Below are positions 28,332-38,000 of a DNA stretch of 64,000 bases, in pieces (within the stretch, counting starts at the first letter, position 1; each line of letters opens with the position of its first letter). The stretch comes from Pseudoalteromonas piscicida (lineage in GTDB: Bacteria > Pseudomonadota > Gammaproteobacteria > Enterobacterales > Alteromonadaceae): NCBI RefSeq assembly GCF_002744175.1, contig NZ_NKHF01000043.1:1-64000 (forward strand). The letters are read 5' to 3'. A program made the position numbers and the translations under genes. The notes under the pieces were generated by a model. The model saw nothing but the letters and a program-made list of their open reading frames with translations, did not search any database and was not told the DNA's origin.

Positions 28332-28351
28332 TGTATTATTGTATTAATACA
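28332..28351. promoter_or_regulatory. Candidate GntR (YtrA-type) operator
   Basis: TGTATTA (28332-28338) and TAATACA (28345-28351) are perfect inverted arms with a 6-base spacer. They are 14 bases upstream of the regulator ATG, in the 89-bp gap between two divergent operons. YtrA-type regulators commonly bind such GTAT-rich palindromes and repress their own operon. Confidence 0.55.
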
Positions 28352-28365
28352 GTAGAATTAGAGTA

Positions 28366-28731
28366 ATGCTAGACCTTATTCATGTCAACCCCAATAGTGC
28401 AGAACCGATTTATAAACAGCTATTTGATCAAATAGTAAGATTAATCGTGTCTGGAAAAGCACAAACCGGAGATGAGCTACCATCGGTGAGAAAGCTGGCC
28501 GAGCACTTTGCGGTCAATCCAATGACCGTTTCTCGAGCCATCGGACAGCTAGTCGACCAAGGTTGGCTTGAACGAAGACGTGGTCAACCGACTCGAGTTG
28601 CAAAGCAACAACAACCCCAACAAACCGATAACCTTTTGAGCAAAAACTTAGATATTCTAATCACTGATGCCAAACAGCTTGGGCTCAGTAAAGCAGAATT
28701 GCTGTCATTGATTGATAAAAATTGGGAATAA
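28366..28731 (+). CDS. GntR-family regulator, YtrA subfamily
   Basis: A 121-residue regulator. An N-terminal winged helix (IYKQLFDQIVRLIVSGKAQTGDELPSVRKLAEHFAVNPMTV) is followed by only about 45 residues of helical dimerisation tail. This short form is the YtrA subfamily, which typically represses a co-transcribed ABC transporter and responds to cell-envelope stress or antibiotics. It stands directly before ABC transporter genes and divergent from the hydrolase-NatAB operon, so it could control both. Its stop lies just before the ATPase ATG (28737). Confidence 0.92.
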   Translation: MLDLIHVNPNSAEPIYKQLFDQIVRLIVSGKAQTGDELPSVRKLAEHFAVNPMTVSRAIGQLVDQGWLERRRGQPTRVAKQQQPQQTDNLLSKNLDILITDAKQLGLSKAELLSLIDKNWE

Positions 28732-28736
28732 GAATA

Positions 28737-29570
28737 ATGACTACCCCACTTCTACAATTCAGCCACATCAATAAACAATTTGCAGACAAACCAGTATTGA
28801 CCGACATCAACCTGACGATTGAGCCGGGTATGGTAATGGGCCTGTTAGGACGAAATGGCGCGGGCAAAACCACACTGTTACGAATTGCACTTGGATTAAT
28901 TAGCCAAAACGCCGGCGACGTGCGCTGCTTGAATAGTGATAACCACCACCTCAGCCCCGAATGCAAAAGTAAAATTGGTTATGTGCCTCAGCAGCCATGT
29001 GGTTATCAGGGTTTTAAAGTAAAAGATGCCCTAGCGCTGCACCGCAGCTTCTATGCAAATTGGGACATGACGCTAGAACAAGAATGGCTGTCTCGGTTTG
29101 AGCTTGATGGTAGTGCGTTGGTAAGCAACCTCTCCATCGGGCAGCAGCAAAGTCTGGCGCTCATCATGGCGATGTCCTATCGCCCTCAGCTGCTTATTTT
29201 AGACGAGCCAGCGTCTAGCTTAGACCCTATTGCCCGTAGAGAGTTTATGTCTGATCTATTTGAGCTGGCACTAGAGGCCGGCGCTGGCGTACTTTTCTCC
29301 TCACATATTACCTCCGACGTTGAGCGCGTAGCGAGCCATATCGCTATTATCAAACAAGGTCGAGTGATAGTCACAGGAGAGTTAGACACCTTAAAAGAGC
29401 AGATCAGAGTGATACCTCGTCATTCACTAGACAATTTACCCGAAGGTGAAGTACTCCACCAATCTGAGCGCTGCACTATATTTAAAGCAAATAACGCAAA
29501 TACATGGCCTACAGGTCTTCAATACAATACGACTAACCTAGAACAGCTTTTTGTGGAGCTGCACGCATGA
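28737..29570 (+). CDS. ABC transporter ATP-binding protein of the YtrA-type operon
   Basis: A 277-residue ABC ATPase. Walker A is GRNGAGKTT (about residues 38-46), the signature LSIGQQQ, Walker B LLILDEPASSLD, and the H-loop SSHITSD. A C-terminal extension of about 60 residues is typical of bacitracin or lantibiotic-type exporters. The start at ATG 28737 gives the usual N-terminus; an upstream in-frame start overlaps the regulator. It sits in the operon after the GntR gene and overlaps the next gene by four bases (ATGA), a pairing typical of an ATPase and its membrane subunit. Confidence 0.92.
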   Translation: MTTPLLQFSHINKQFADKPVLTDINLTIEPGMVMGLLGRNGAGKTTLLRIALGLISQNAGDVRCLNSDNHHLSPECKSKIGYVPQQPCGYQGFKVKDALALHRSFYANWDMTLEQEWLSRFELDGSALVSNLSIGQQQSLALIMAMSYRPQLLILDEPASSLDPIARREFMSDLFELALEAGAGVLFSSHITSDVERVASHIAIIKQGRVIVTGELDTLKEQIRVIPRHSLDNLPEGEVLHQSERCTIFKANNANTWPTGLQYNTTNLEQLFVELHA

Positions 29571-30820
29571 TTGCTAGCACAACACGAAACTGGTGGTCTG
29601 GTTTACTCGGTTTTTGGCTAAAAGAATGTGGCGCAGCCAACTTTTTCATCCCTGGAGTAATAGCAGCGATATTGGCTCCCTGGCTTTTTCTAGTTGAGGA
29701 TAGGGGTTTACAGAGTTTCTCCTTAACCTTCTCCATTAGTGCATTATGGATGGCGTTTTGCTGGCAAATTGTAAAACTTCAAGCGCAGGAAAATGCGTTG
29801 TTATTGCCAGCGCTCAAGTTACATGTATACAAACAGGGCTGGATAATTTTGGCGTTTGGCTATGCTTTAAATTCACTTGCACTGATTGAAATACCGCTAA
29901 CAAGTGTTGCCTCTGGCATGTTATTTTCTAGTGCCTTCTGTGGATGCTTCTTTTTGTTATCAATGAGAAATAGCGCCTACTTTAAACACAACAGCTACTT
30001 CTTTATGCTTATCCTTATGCTTTCGATGTTTTTTGGTGAGCAGCCTATGGTGCTAGTATTACTCTCATTGCCGCCAACCATTATCAGTTTATACCTAATT
30101 GCAACCAAACAGAAAAATTGTCAGTGGCACCCTCTCGCATATCAGACATACCTAAATAATATTCAAACTGGCTGGCTTCCGGTTAATACCTTTTCCCCAG
30201 AAAAGGTCACTCAGAAGTTTAGACAAGTGTTTATGCCCATGAGTTATTTTGCTGGTAATATCTTAGTACAAACGAGTCAGGTCTTCATACTAGCAGGCGT
30301 GCTTTCTATTATAGCGGCGGGGTACTTTGGCACAAACGTTCACTTTTTGGTTATTCTAATGGACATGCTGCTGGTGATGATTGCAATTTTTATCTGCTGG
30401 TCAAAATTACAGACAAAAATGAGCTGGGATCGCTTGTACCTCCTTCCTATTTATTCCAGCTTAAACGCGCTCAAGCAAGCATACCATTTTGCTACCGTGA
30501 AGCTTGCTTTGTACTTATCACTTTACCAACTTGCCGTGATAGTAGTGTGCGATACATTTTTAACTATGCAACCCGTTAACAACTACTTAATTATGTTTGT
30601 AGGCTCAATAACAGGCTTTTTGTTATGCATCGCAATCGGAAGTATAGTACGCAATGCTATTACGTTATCGCTATCTTGTATGCTTGTATTGGCGTTACAT
30701 AGCGCCTTTAAGGCCTATCTTTTGTCGCACGCGCAAACACCTCTAAGCCTGTTTTTGCTGGCGATTTATAGTGCTCTGGTTGTCGCTCTGCTCCTTTATG
30801 CAAATAGAAAAGTGAGGTAA
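29567..30820 (+). CDS. Multi-span membrane protein, likely permease partner of the ABC ATPase
   Basis: A 417-residue, very hydrophobic protein with roughly ten to eleven predicted membrane helices and short loops. There is no large periplasmic domain. I do not recognise a named family; the composition and four-base overlap with the ATPase gene suggest the membrane subunit of the exporter. Two membrane-rich halves are separated by a hydrophilic stretch near residues 185-225 (KNCQWHPLAYQTYLNNIQ...FSPEKVTQKFRQVF), which could be the cytoplasmic coupling region. It is the last gene of the operon; a possible hairpin at the end overlaps the next gene's stop region. Confidence 0.68.
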   Translation: MIASTTRNWWSGLLGFWLKECGAANFFIPGVIAAILAPWLFLVEDRGLQSFSLTFSISALWMAFCWQIVKLQAQENALLLPALKLHVYKQGWIILAFGYALNSLALIEIPLTSVASGMLFSSAFCGCFFLLSMRNSAYFKHNSYFFMLILMLSMFFGEQPMVLVLLSLPPTIISLYLIATKQKNCQWHPLAYQTYLNNIQTGWLPVNTFSPEKVTQKFRQVFMPMSYFAGNILVQTSQVFILAGVLSIIAAGYFGTNVHFLVILMDMLLVMIAIFICWSKLQTKMSWDRLYLLPIYSSLNALKQAYHFATVKLALYLSLYQLAVIVVCDTFLTMQPVNNYLIMFVGSITGFLLCIAIGSIVRNAITLSLSCMLVLALHSAFKAYLLSHAQTPLSLFLLAIYSALVVALLLYANRKVR

Positions 30821-30837
30821 GCAAAAGCTTGCTTACC

Positions 30838-31398
30838 TCAATGAGAATGGGTACGGCTATTAATGTAGTCTGTGACAGAAAATAAAACGCCAGAAATTAC
30901 GAAAGTAATATGAATTCCAACCTTCCAAGCGAGCTGCTCACTGGTTAAGTCTTGGGAATGAATAAACACTTTAAGTAACTCCACCGCCGATATTGCAACA
31001 ATAGCACTGATCAGTTTAATTTTTAGTCCAGAAAAGCCAACCTTACCCATCCAAGTCGGTTTGTCTTCTTGTGGTTCTACATTCAATTTAGAAACAAAAT
31101 TCTCATATCCACTGAAAATAATGATAATTAGCAACCCCGCTAAAAGTGCGGTATCGACCAAGGTTAAAATTCCAATTAATAAATCCTGATTGGAAGCCGT
31201 TAGGGCACTCACTGTCATCATGTAGAGCTGTTTAAAGAATTTCAGTAGTAATAGCACAATAGCCAGTAACAACCCGACAAAAAAAGGTGCCAGTAACCAA
31301 CGCCCTTTAAATAGAGTGCGTTCTAGCATATATTCGTAGCGATTCGTCGGCTCGCCCCCAGACTGAGTATCTTTTTCCATATTGTTGATTCTTAGCAT
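30838..31398 (-). CDS. YqhA-family (UPF0114) membrane protein
   Basis: A 186-residue inner-membrane protein. Family landmarks are YEYMLERTLFKGRWLLAPFFVGL at the start, an IGILTLVDTALLAGLLIIIIFSGYENFVS core, and GLKIKLISAIVAISAVELLKVFI. Three or four helices are expected. The function of the family is unknown. AGG lies 10 bases before ATG 31398; a second ATG six codons in (31380) is an alternative start. It is convergent with the preceding exporter operon. Confidence 0.85.
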   Translation of the reverse strand: MLRINNMEKDTQSGGEPTNRYEYMLERTLFKGRWLLAPFFVGLLLAIVLLLLKFFKQLYMMTVSALTASNQDLLIGILTLVDTALLAGLLIIIIFSGYENFVSKLNVEPQEDKPTWMGKVGFSGLKIKLISAIVAISAVELLKVFIHSQDLTSEQLAWKVGIHITFVISGVLFSVTDYINSRTHSH

Positions 31399-31560
31399 TT
31401 AAAATAACCTATGAATGTAGCACCTTAAAAGCAGTTTCTCACCTTTTATCGATCAAGGTTTGAATCAATTTTTTACTCTTTAAGAGAAAATTAATTCGTT
31501 TTCCTTATGCGAGATTTTGATTTAAAACATGCGTGTACTTTCAACTAACAGGTAACACGA

Positions 31561-31803
31561 ATGAAAACCTTAGCTTCATCATTAATCGCTCTGTCTTTGC
31601 TCGCGTGCGTATCAGCGCAAGCAAACGAAGAGTTGCCAGTCGCACCTGCTGATCTGGTTCAAGAGTTAACTGAAATGTGCCTTGATTGGGCCAAAGATGA
31701 TGACGTACAAGCATCTGAACTAAAAAAATACGTTCTAAACTGTGTTAACGATGAGCTAGATGCAACTGGCTATCAAAAAGTAAAAGATGTAGATATCAAA
31801 TAA
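31561..31803 (+). CDS. Small secreted protein with Cys pair
   Basis: An 80-residue protein with a Sec signal peptide (MKTLASSLIALSLLACVSA, cleavage near SAQA-NE). The Cys in the signal region is not in a proper lipobox context. The mature part of about 58 residues is acidic and helical, with two Cys 21 residues apart (EMCLDWAKDD and YVLNCVNDEL) that could form a disulfide. The Cys spacing and the TEMCLD motif resemble the second module of the DUF3718-like protein at 51.6 kb. GTAACA is a weak ribosome site before the ATG. Function unknown. Confidence 0.7.
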   Translation: MKTLASSLIALSLLACVSAQANEELPVAPADLVQELTEMCLDWAKDDDVQASELKKYVLNCVNDELDATGYQKVKDVDIK

Positions 31804-31975
31804 TATCAAGCTGCTTAATGCAGTCTTTTTAAAGGGTAGAAAGGCTTGCCAATAACTAAGAAAAGCTTAAATTATTAAGTTTTTAACCCAGTTAGCGTAA
31901 GACTCCTCCACCCTCAAATTGATGCACTATTAAGCCTCAACGGTATAATGTCTATCACCGCTGAAAACTGATATA

Positions 31976-32016
31976 AAAAAGGCCGCTCAATCATAATGAG
32001 CGGCCTTTTATTTTTT
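31976..32016. terminator. Strong bidirectional terminator
   Basis: A perfect 9-bp GC-rich stem GGCCGCTCA (31981-31989) and TGAGCGGCC (31997-32005) is flanked by A-rich sequence on the left and TTTTATTTTTT on the right. It can serve the small secreted protein gene and, from the other side, topA. Confidence 0.9.
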
Positions 32017-32023
32017 AGCTAAG

Positions 32024-32077
32024 TAACCTGAAGTTTGGATAATGCTAATGTGCATTAGTTATCCGAAGCTCAAGTTA
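32024..32077. repeat. Dispersed inverted-repeat element, family 1, short copy B
   Basis: A 54-bp near-palindrome starting TAACCTGAAGTTTGGATAAT and ending with TTATCCGAAGCTCAAGTTA. Its arms match the ends of copy C at 53.2 kb (22 of 25 positions on the right side), but the internal core is missing. It lies between a terminator and the 3' end of topA. Confidence 0.65.
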
Positions 32078-32118
32078 AGTCGCCTCTACTCGAAAAACCT
32101 ACGATTTTATCGAGTCGG

Positions 32119-34764
32119 TTATGCTTTTTTCTTTCGAGTCGCTTTTTCTTCCTCAACCCATTTACCATTGTTGTAAGTTGCTTTCCAACCAGTGGCCTTT
32201 CCGTCCACTTCGGTCATTACGTATTGGGTTTTGGTTTTCCTCGAATAACGCACTATAGCAAGGTTACCATCTGGATCTTGCTCTGGTGCGTCTGCTAAGT
32301 AATAAAATTTCGGTGAAATTCTATCTCTAAAACGTTTTAGCTCCGCAACCTTTGGTGCCCTAGTTTCTCTCGACTTAGGGAAGGTATGTGCAGCTAAGAA
32401 GATACCAGAAGCACCATCACGTAACACAAAGTGAGCATCAGACTTTTCACATTCTAGCTCAGGTAATGGAACTGGATCCTCTTTCGGTGGCGCAGCCTCA
32501 CCGTTTTTCAGTAGCTTACGGGTATTTTTACATGTTTCACTGGTGCAACCAAAGTATTTACCGAAGCGGCCTGACTTAAGCTGCATATCGGCGCCACACT
32601 TATCACACTCAATCACAGGTCCGTCGTAACCTTTGATTTTGAATGAACCTGTCTCAATCTGATAGCCTTTACATGCAGGGTTATTACCACAAACATGAAG
32701 CTTTTTAGTTTCATCAATTAAGTAAGAGTCCATTGCAGTTTCACAAATTGGACAACGCTTCATATGGCGAAGAGACTCAGCTTCAGCTTCTTCATCGGCA
32801 TCTGCAGCAACCGCTTCATCACCAGATACTAAGTTTATCGTCGTCGTACAACGCTCTTTTGGTGGTAAGTTGTACCCTGTACAGCCTAGGAAAACGCCTG
32901 TTGATGCTGTGCGGATCCCCATTTTTCTTGAACAGGTCGGACAGTCAATATCGGTTTCTACCATGACGTTTTGACGCATCCCGCCTTCACTTTCGTCACC
33001 GGCTGCAATTTCTAATTGATGAGAGAAATCCGCATAAAACTTATCGAGGACCTGAGTCCATACACGTTCGCCTTCTGCGATATCATCCAGACGACCTTCC
33101 ATCTTTGCTGTAAAGTCAAAGTTCATCAAGTCATTGAAGTTCTCTACTAGACGGTCAGTAACGATTTCACCCATTTTTTCAGCATAAAAACGGCGATTTT
33201 CTACACGAACATATCCACGGTCTTGGATAGTCGAAATAATAGCAGCATAAGTAGATGGGCGGCCAATTCCACGTTTTTCTAGCTCTTTAACTAAACTCGC
33301 TTCGCTATAACGAGCAGGTGGTTTAGTAAAGTGTTGCTTCGGGTCTAACGCAATCAGATTTAGCTTGTCACCAACGGTAACACTTGGCAGCGCTTGATCT
33401 TCCTCGTTCTTCTTACGAACCGCAGGCTGTACACGCGTCCAACCGTCAAACCTGAGTACTCGGCCTTTGGCTTTCAAGGTGTAATCTTCTGCTGCTACCG
33501 TTAGAGTAGTTAAATCGTATTCTGCCGGTGTCATTTGGCACGCAACAAACTGACGCCAAATTAACTCATAAAGCTTTTTAGCATCGGCTTCAACACCATC
33601 AAGGTGACCGGATAAAATTGTCACGTCAGAAGGACGGATTGCTTCGTGCGCTTCTTGGGCATTACCTTTAGCAGAATAACGTAACGGCGCATCTGGTAAA
33701 TACTTGCTACCAAACTCACTATCAATATAGCCACGACACATTTCGAGCGCGTCGTTTGATAGGTTTGTTGAGTCTGTACGCATATAAGTGATGTAACCAG
33801 CCTCATAAAGACGCTGGGCTAACATCATGGTTTTCTTTACACCGTAACCTAAACGCGTACTGGCAGCTTGCTGCATCGTCGAGGTAATAAATGGTGCGCT
33901 TGGCTTACTTTTGCTTGGCTTTTCTTCAACTTTAACCACTTCATAAGCGCTGTTTTCTAGCACTCGAACTGCTGCATCCGCTTGTGATTTGTTGACTGGC
34001 TTAAATGCCTCGCCTTGATATTTGGTTACCGCAAGACGAATATCCTCTTTTGATGCTTTCACATCAGCATGGATATCCCAAAACTCCTCGGGGATAAACG
34101 CCTTGATTTCGCGTTCACGCTCTACCAATAACCTTACAGCAACAGACTGAACTCGTCCTGCGGAGAGTCCTCGTGCAACTTTTTGCCACAACAGCGGTGA
34201 CACCATAAAGCCCACAACACGGTCAAGGAATCGTCTTGCCTGCTGTGCGTACACCATGTCGGTATTCAGCTCACCGGGTGATTCAAACGCCTGCTTAATC
34301 GCATTTTTGGTAATTTCGTTGAACACAACGCGCTTATACTTACTTTCATCGCCACCGATAATTTGCTCGAGGTGCCACGCGATGGCCTCCCCCTCTCTAT
34401 CCAAATCGGTTGCGAGATAGATATGGTCGGCGTCTTCAGCAAGCTTTTGTAGCTCTTGCACTACTTTTTCTTTACCTGGCAAAATTTCGTAATGTGGTTC
34501 CCAACCCTTTTCAGGATCAATCCCCATTCTCGCAACTAAGTTTGCATAGTCTTTGTGCTTTTTATATTGCGCTTTCTCTTCAGGTGACATTTTACGCACT
34601 TCAGCTGGCGACTTGGTTGCTAAACCTTTCGTTTTACCTGCACCTGAAGTAGGAAGATCTCGAACATGGCCCACACTGGATTTAACAATGTAATCCTTGC
34701 CGAGGTATTTATTGATTGTTTTTGCCTTCGCGGGAGACTCTACAATTACTAGCGATTTGCCCAT
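32119..34764 (-). CDS. topA: DNA topoisomerase I
   Basis: An 881-residue type IA topoisomerase that relaxes negative supercoils. The N-terminal Toprim domain has [15 protein letters not shown] and the acidic triad region [13 protein letters not shown]. The catalytic Tyr sits in [14 protein letters not shown] near residue 327. The core is followed by zinc-ribbon repeats: [18 protein letters not shown] and [17 protein letters not shown] basic C-terminal tail ends in RKKKA. Length is typical of gammaproteobacteria. It is a single-gene transcript with a 250-bp upstream region shared with the 3' end of the Ig-like lipoprotein gene. Confidence 0.97.
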   Translation of the reverse strand: MGKSLVIVESPAKAKTINKYLGKDYIVKSSVGHVRDLPTSGAGKTKGLATKSPAEVRKMSPEEKAQYKKHKDYANLVARMGIDPEKGWEPHYEILPGKEKVVQELQKLAEDADHIYLATDLDREGEAIAWHLEQIIGGDESKYKRVVFNEITKNAIKQAFESPGELNTDMVYAQQARRFLDRVVGFMVSPLLWQKVARGLSAGRVQSVAVRLLVEREREIKAFIPEEFWDIHADVKASKEDIRLAVTKYQGEAFKPVNKSQADAAVRVLENSAYEVVKVEEKPSKSKPSAPFITSTMQQAASTRLGYGVKKTMMLAQRLYEAGYITYMRTDSTNLSNDALEMCRGYIDSEFGSKYLPDAPLRYSAKGNAQEAHEAIRPSDVTILSGHLDGVEADAKKLYELIWRQFVACQMTPAEYDLTTLTVAAEDYTLKAKGRVLRFDGWTRVQPAVRKKNEEDQALPSVTVGDKLNLIALDPKQHFTKPPARYSEASLVKELEKRGIGRPSTYAAIISTIQDRGYVRVENRRFYAEKMGEIVTDRLVENFNDLMNFDFTAKMEGRLDDIAEGERVWTQVLDKFYADFSHQLEIAAGDESEGGMRQNVMVETDIDCPTCSRKMGIRTASTGVFLGCTGYNLPPKERCTTTINLVSGDEAVAADADEEAEAESLRHMKRCPICETAMDSYLIDETKKLHVCGNNPACKGYQIETGSFKIKGYDGPVIECDKCGADMQLKSGRFGKYFGCTSETCKNTRKLLKNGEAAPPKEDPVPLPELECEKSDAHFVLRDGASGIFLAAHTFPKSRETRAPKVAELKRFRDRISPKFYYLADAPEQDPDGNLAIVRYSRKTKTQYVMTEVDGKATGWKATYNNGKWVEEEKATRKKKA

Positions 34765-34982
34765 AGCTGCCTATTTTTGACCGATTCTGTCTGTGTTTGC
34801 CCTTACTTGGGCGTTGAATTACTTATAGGTATATCTACAAACACCTATTGTTACAAGCTAAAAATACGAACTTTTCCCCAATCACCGAATTATTATCCAA
34901 TTTATGTACAATATTCAGCCAATTTAGGGACACATTCTTTTATATAAGGTTAAGGCACGGGAATATAAAGGAATAGAAACAA

Positions 34983-35008
34983 AAATGCCAACCCGAAAGT
35001 TGGCATTT
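34983..35008 (-). terminator. Terminator of the Ig-like lipoprotein gene
   Basis: A perfect 10-bp stem AAATGCCAAC (34983-34992) and GTTGGCATTT (34999-35008) has a 6-base loop. On the minus strand it is followed by TTTTTG. It lies six bases beyond the stop codon. Confidence 0.88.
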
Positions 35009-35014
35009 GTTGAA

Positions 35015-38000
35015 TTATCCTGCGTCCAGGACTCTAACTTTTGGTTCTAAGACAATCACCTTAGCGTCTTCACTCCCTCGTTCTGGATAAGTCACCCTCA
35101 GACTAATCTGTCCAGATGTAGAATCATTCGGACTGGTCTCAGGCTTTATAGTAAAGCTAAACGCGAAAGGTCTATCACTATTTGAACTTGGGACCGTTGC
35201 AGACACGCTGCCACCATCAATTTCTCCATTTGTCGTAGAGACCGCAATTTCAGTTCCTGCTGGAGGATAATTACCAAATTCATCGGATAAATAAACATAT
35301 ACCTCTACTGGTGCGCGATTAGTTGGATCGCTGAAATCAACAACGGAGACATCACACCAACCAGTAGAACCTGAAGTTTCTAACGTCAAAGCAGTGGTAC
35401 TGGAGCAATCATTTGCTGCAACAGCAAATCGGACAAATGTATCATCGCCAGACATTACCAATTCCATTTTTCTGAATACATTTACCAACTCTCTCGAGCA
35501 TTCACCTGCAGCAAGTGCCGCTTCAGAACAAAGTAGCCCGTTGTATAAACCATCACCTTCGTAGTTTCCGTCACCATCGATATCAAAGTCAAATAAGCCG
35601 TTATTGTTGCTATCAATCCAAACATCGTCATGTCCACCTGTCGCACTTCCTAGCGGAGAACAGGGATCAGGATCCGCATTGCTGTCGCAATCTTTTTTAT
35701 CAAAACGACCATTTTCGTTGGTATCGATGAAAGCCTCTGTTAAATCAAATTCAGGGCGATACTCTCCAACATCAAATTGGCCATTTCGACGAGCAGTCAC
35801 AACGTTACCATCTCCATCTAAGGTTGACTCTTCATCTCTGAAGCTTTCCTGCCCTTTCACATAAGCCAAAATGCTCACTCGCCCACCCATTACAACTCGT
35901 CTAAGTGCTTCTGCAACACTATCCGCACTTGAGGCGTTCTTCTGTCTAAACATACCGCCGATACAAGGAGCAGGTTTGCCAAAGTAAGGGTCACAGTTCC
36001 AATTGGTATTAGATTGTCTCTCCGCCTCGGTGGCTAATGATGCGCTTAAACGAGGGGCAACCCCTTCATGAGTCGCTGGGTTTCCGTCTATATCACCTAT
36101 ACGATTCCCCCACTCATACCCATAGAAAGGTCTATCACCCTGACTGCGCCATACAACGGTACAACTCGCATTATCTGTACGGCATTCATAGGTATCAGTT
36201 GAATCTATACTACCTACGGCCCCAGCTTCGGCCAGAATTGTCGCTGCGACACCGTCTGCACTGAATTGATTAAATTGATCGCCAAATCGCAAGGTCAAAT
36301 TCACTGTTTCGCCATCATAGTAAAGGGCATTCGGATTAAAGACTCCTGCTGACAAGCTAAAGCTGTCTTGATCTGTCACTCCTGAGCTTAAAATTAACTG
36401 AGATGACACGCTATAAACCTGCTCTCCTAGAGGAATAACATACAGGCTACTGCCATCTGTTGGACAACGAGGATCTGAATTGGGGTCTGCTTGACATTTA
36501 GAAGCTATTTCGGGCCAACAAGTAACATTGTTTCCTTGAGTGTCGATAACAGATTGCGGTATCAAGCAAGCTGTAACAACTAATGGACCTGGAACGACAC
36601 CTGACTTAACTGTCGTTCTAACAATACCGCTAGAATTAGTATTTCCAGAAACTTGAGTAAGACTCGCTACACCTTGATCATCTGAGAGTTTGAAATCCAC
36701 CCTTGCACCAGAGATTGAGCGGTTATCTTCATCTAGCAACTTGAAGCTAAGAACAGATTGCGTAGGGATGCCTCCTTCTCCTGGCGGCAGCGCAATGAAA
36801 CGCTCAAAGCCTTGCTCTTCTGGTAAAAACTGAATAGCCTGCGCCTGAGCAGTTTCAACTTCAATGGTAGTGGTACGAGTGATGGTTTGACTGCCATTAA
36901 CCACGGTGACAGAAATCGTATCTTCCCCTTGACAACCTTTCGCGATATAAGTTGATTTCGCGGTGCCATTAGATGTAGAAACCGATTCGTCTAGCTCAGC
37001 TAATGCCGGAGTTTGATTACTGCAAAAAGAGCTAAATTCAACATCTAGTGAGCTGGTAATAGGTTGATTGTCTTGATCCGTTAAAGTCACCACTATTACC
37101 GTACTACCGCCAGCTTGTAATGGCACGTATCCAGTGTTGGGGTCATTCGGGTCGAGCTCAAGTCCATTTTTGATATCAACCGAAAGCTGTGATACACCAA
37201 CTGCAAAATTCAATGAGTCTTGTGTATTGTCATAATCCAGAGAAGTCACCGTAACTCGACCAGCTCCTCCTTGATTACCTGGTTGAAGCTTTAATAATGC
37301 GATGCCGAAATCATCGGTTATTGCGGTTCCTGTCGCAGGTTGAATCGCGCCTAAAGTTGTCTCTGCTCGGATCAATGACGCCGCAACGCCGTCAGTAGAC
37401 TGATTTGAGGTCACCTTTACAAATATATCGGCATTATCGTTAGAGTTGATTTGATTTACAACACGACAACCAGCATTTACAGGGTCAAGCTGCGCTTGAT
37501 CTCTAGTACTTTCCCAACCAGCAGGACAATCAACGATAATACTTGTTTCAATTACAATTTCATTATCCTTGTCATCACCGAGTGATGAAAAGTTTAGAAT
37601 TTGTGCAGCACTTTCACCTGCTTCTGCGTAACGTGCAATTAATTGTCCTGCACCAGCTAAAGAAGTAACTTGCATAGTGATCTGAGCTATGCCCTGAGCA
37701 TCCGTCAATACTCTGCCAGATGATGGGATTAAGTTAGCGAACTCATCGGATTCAAACGTAATAATTTTATTTGCCTGAGGAGTTCCATCTTTTGTGAGTA
37801 CAGCACTTACAACCAATGGCGTCCCCGTAGATAGTTCTCTACTATCTTCACCTTGTTCATTTTTTGAGGTTAGCGCAATAAATAATTCAGAAGTTGAGCC
37901 TTCAGAAATAAAATTGAAGTGTTGACTCGCATTACCTTGAGATTCGCTATAGTTAACTGTTACTCGACCAGCACCCACTAACTCAGTAGCTTGAAGCGTT

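Noticed and set aside
31561..31803. Toxin-antitoxin partner
   Set aside because: It has a signal peptide and no neighbouring small cytoplasmic gene.
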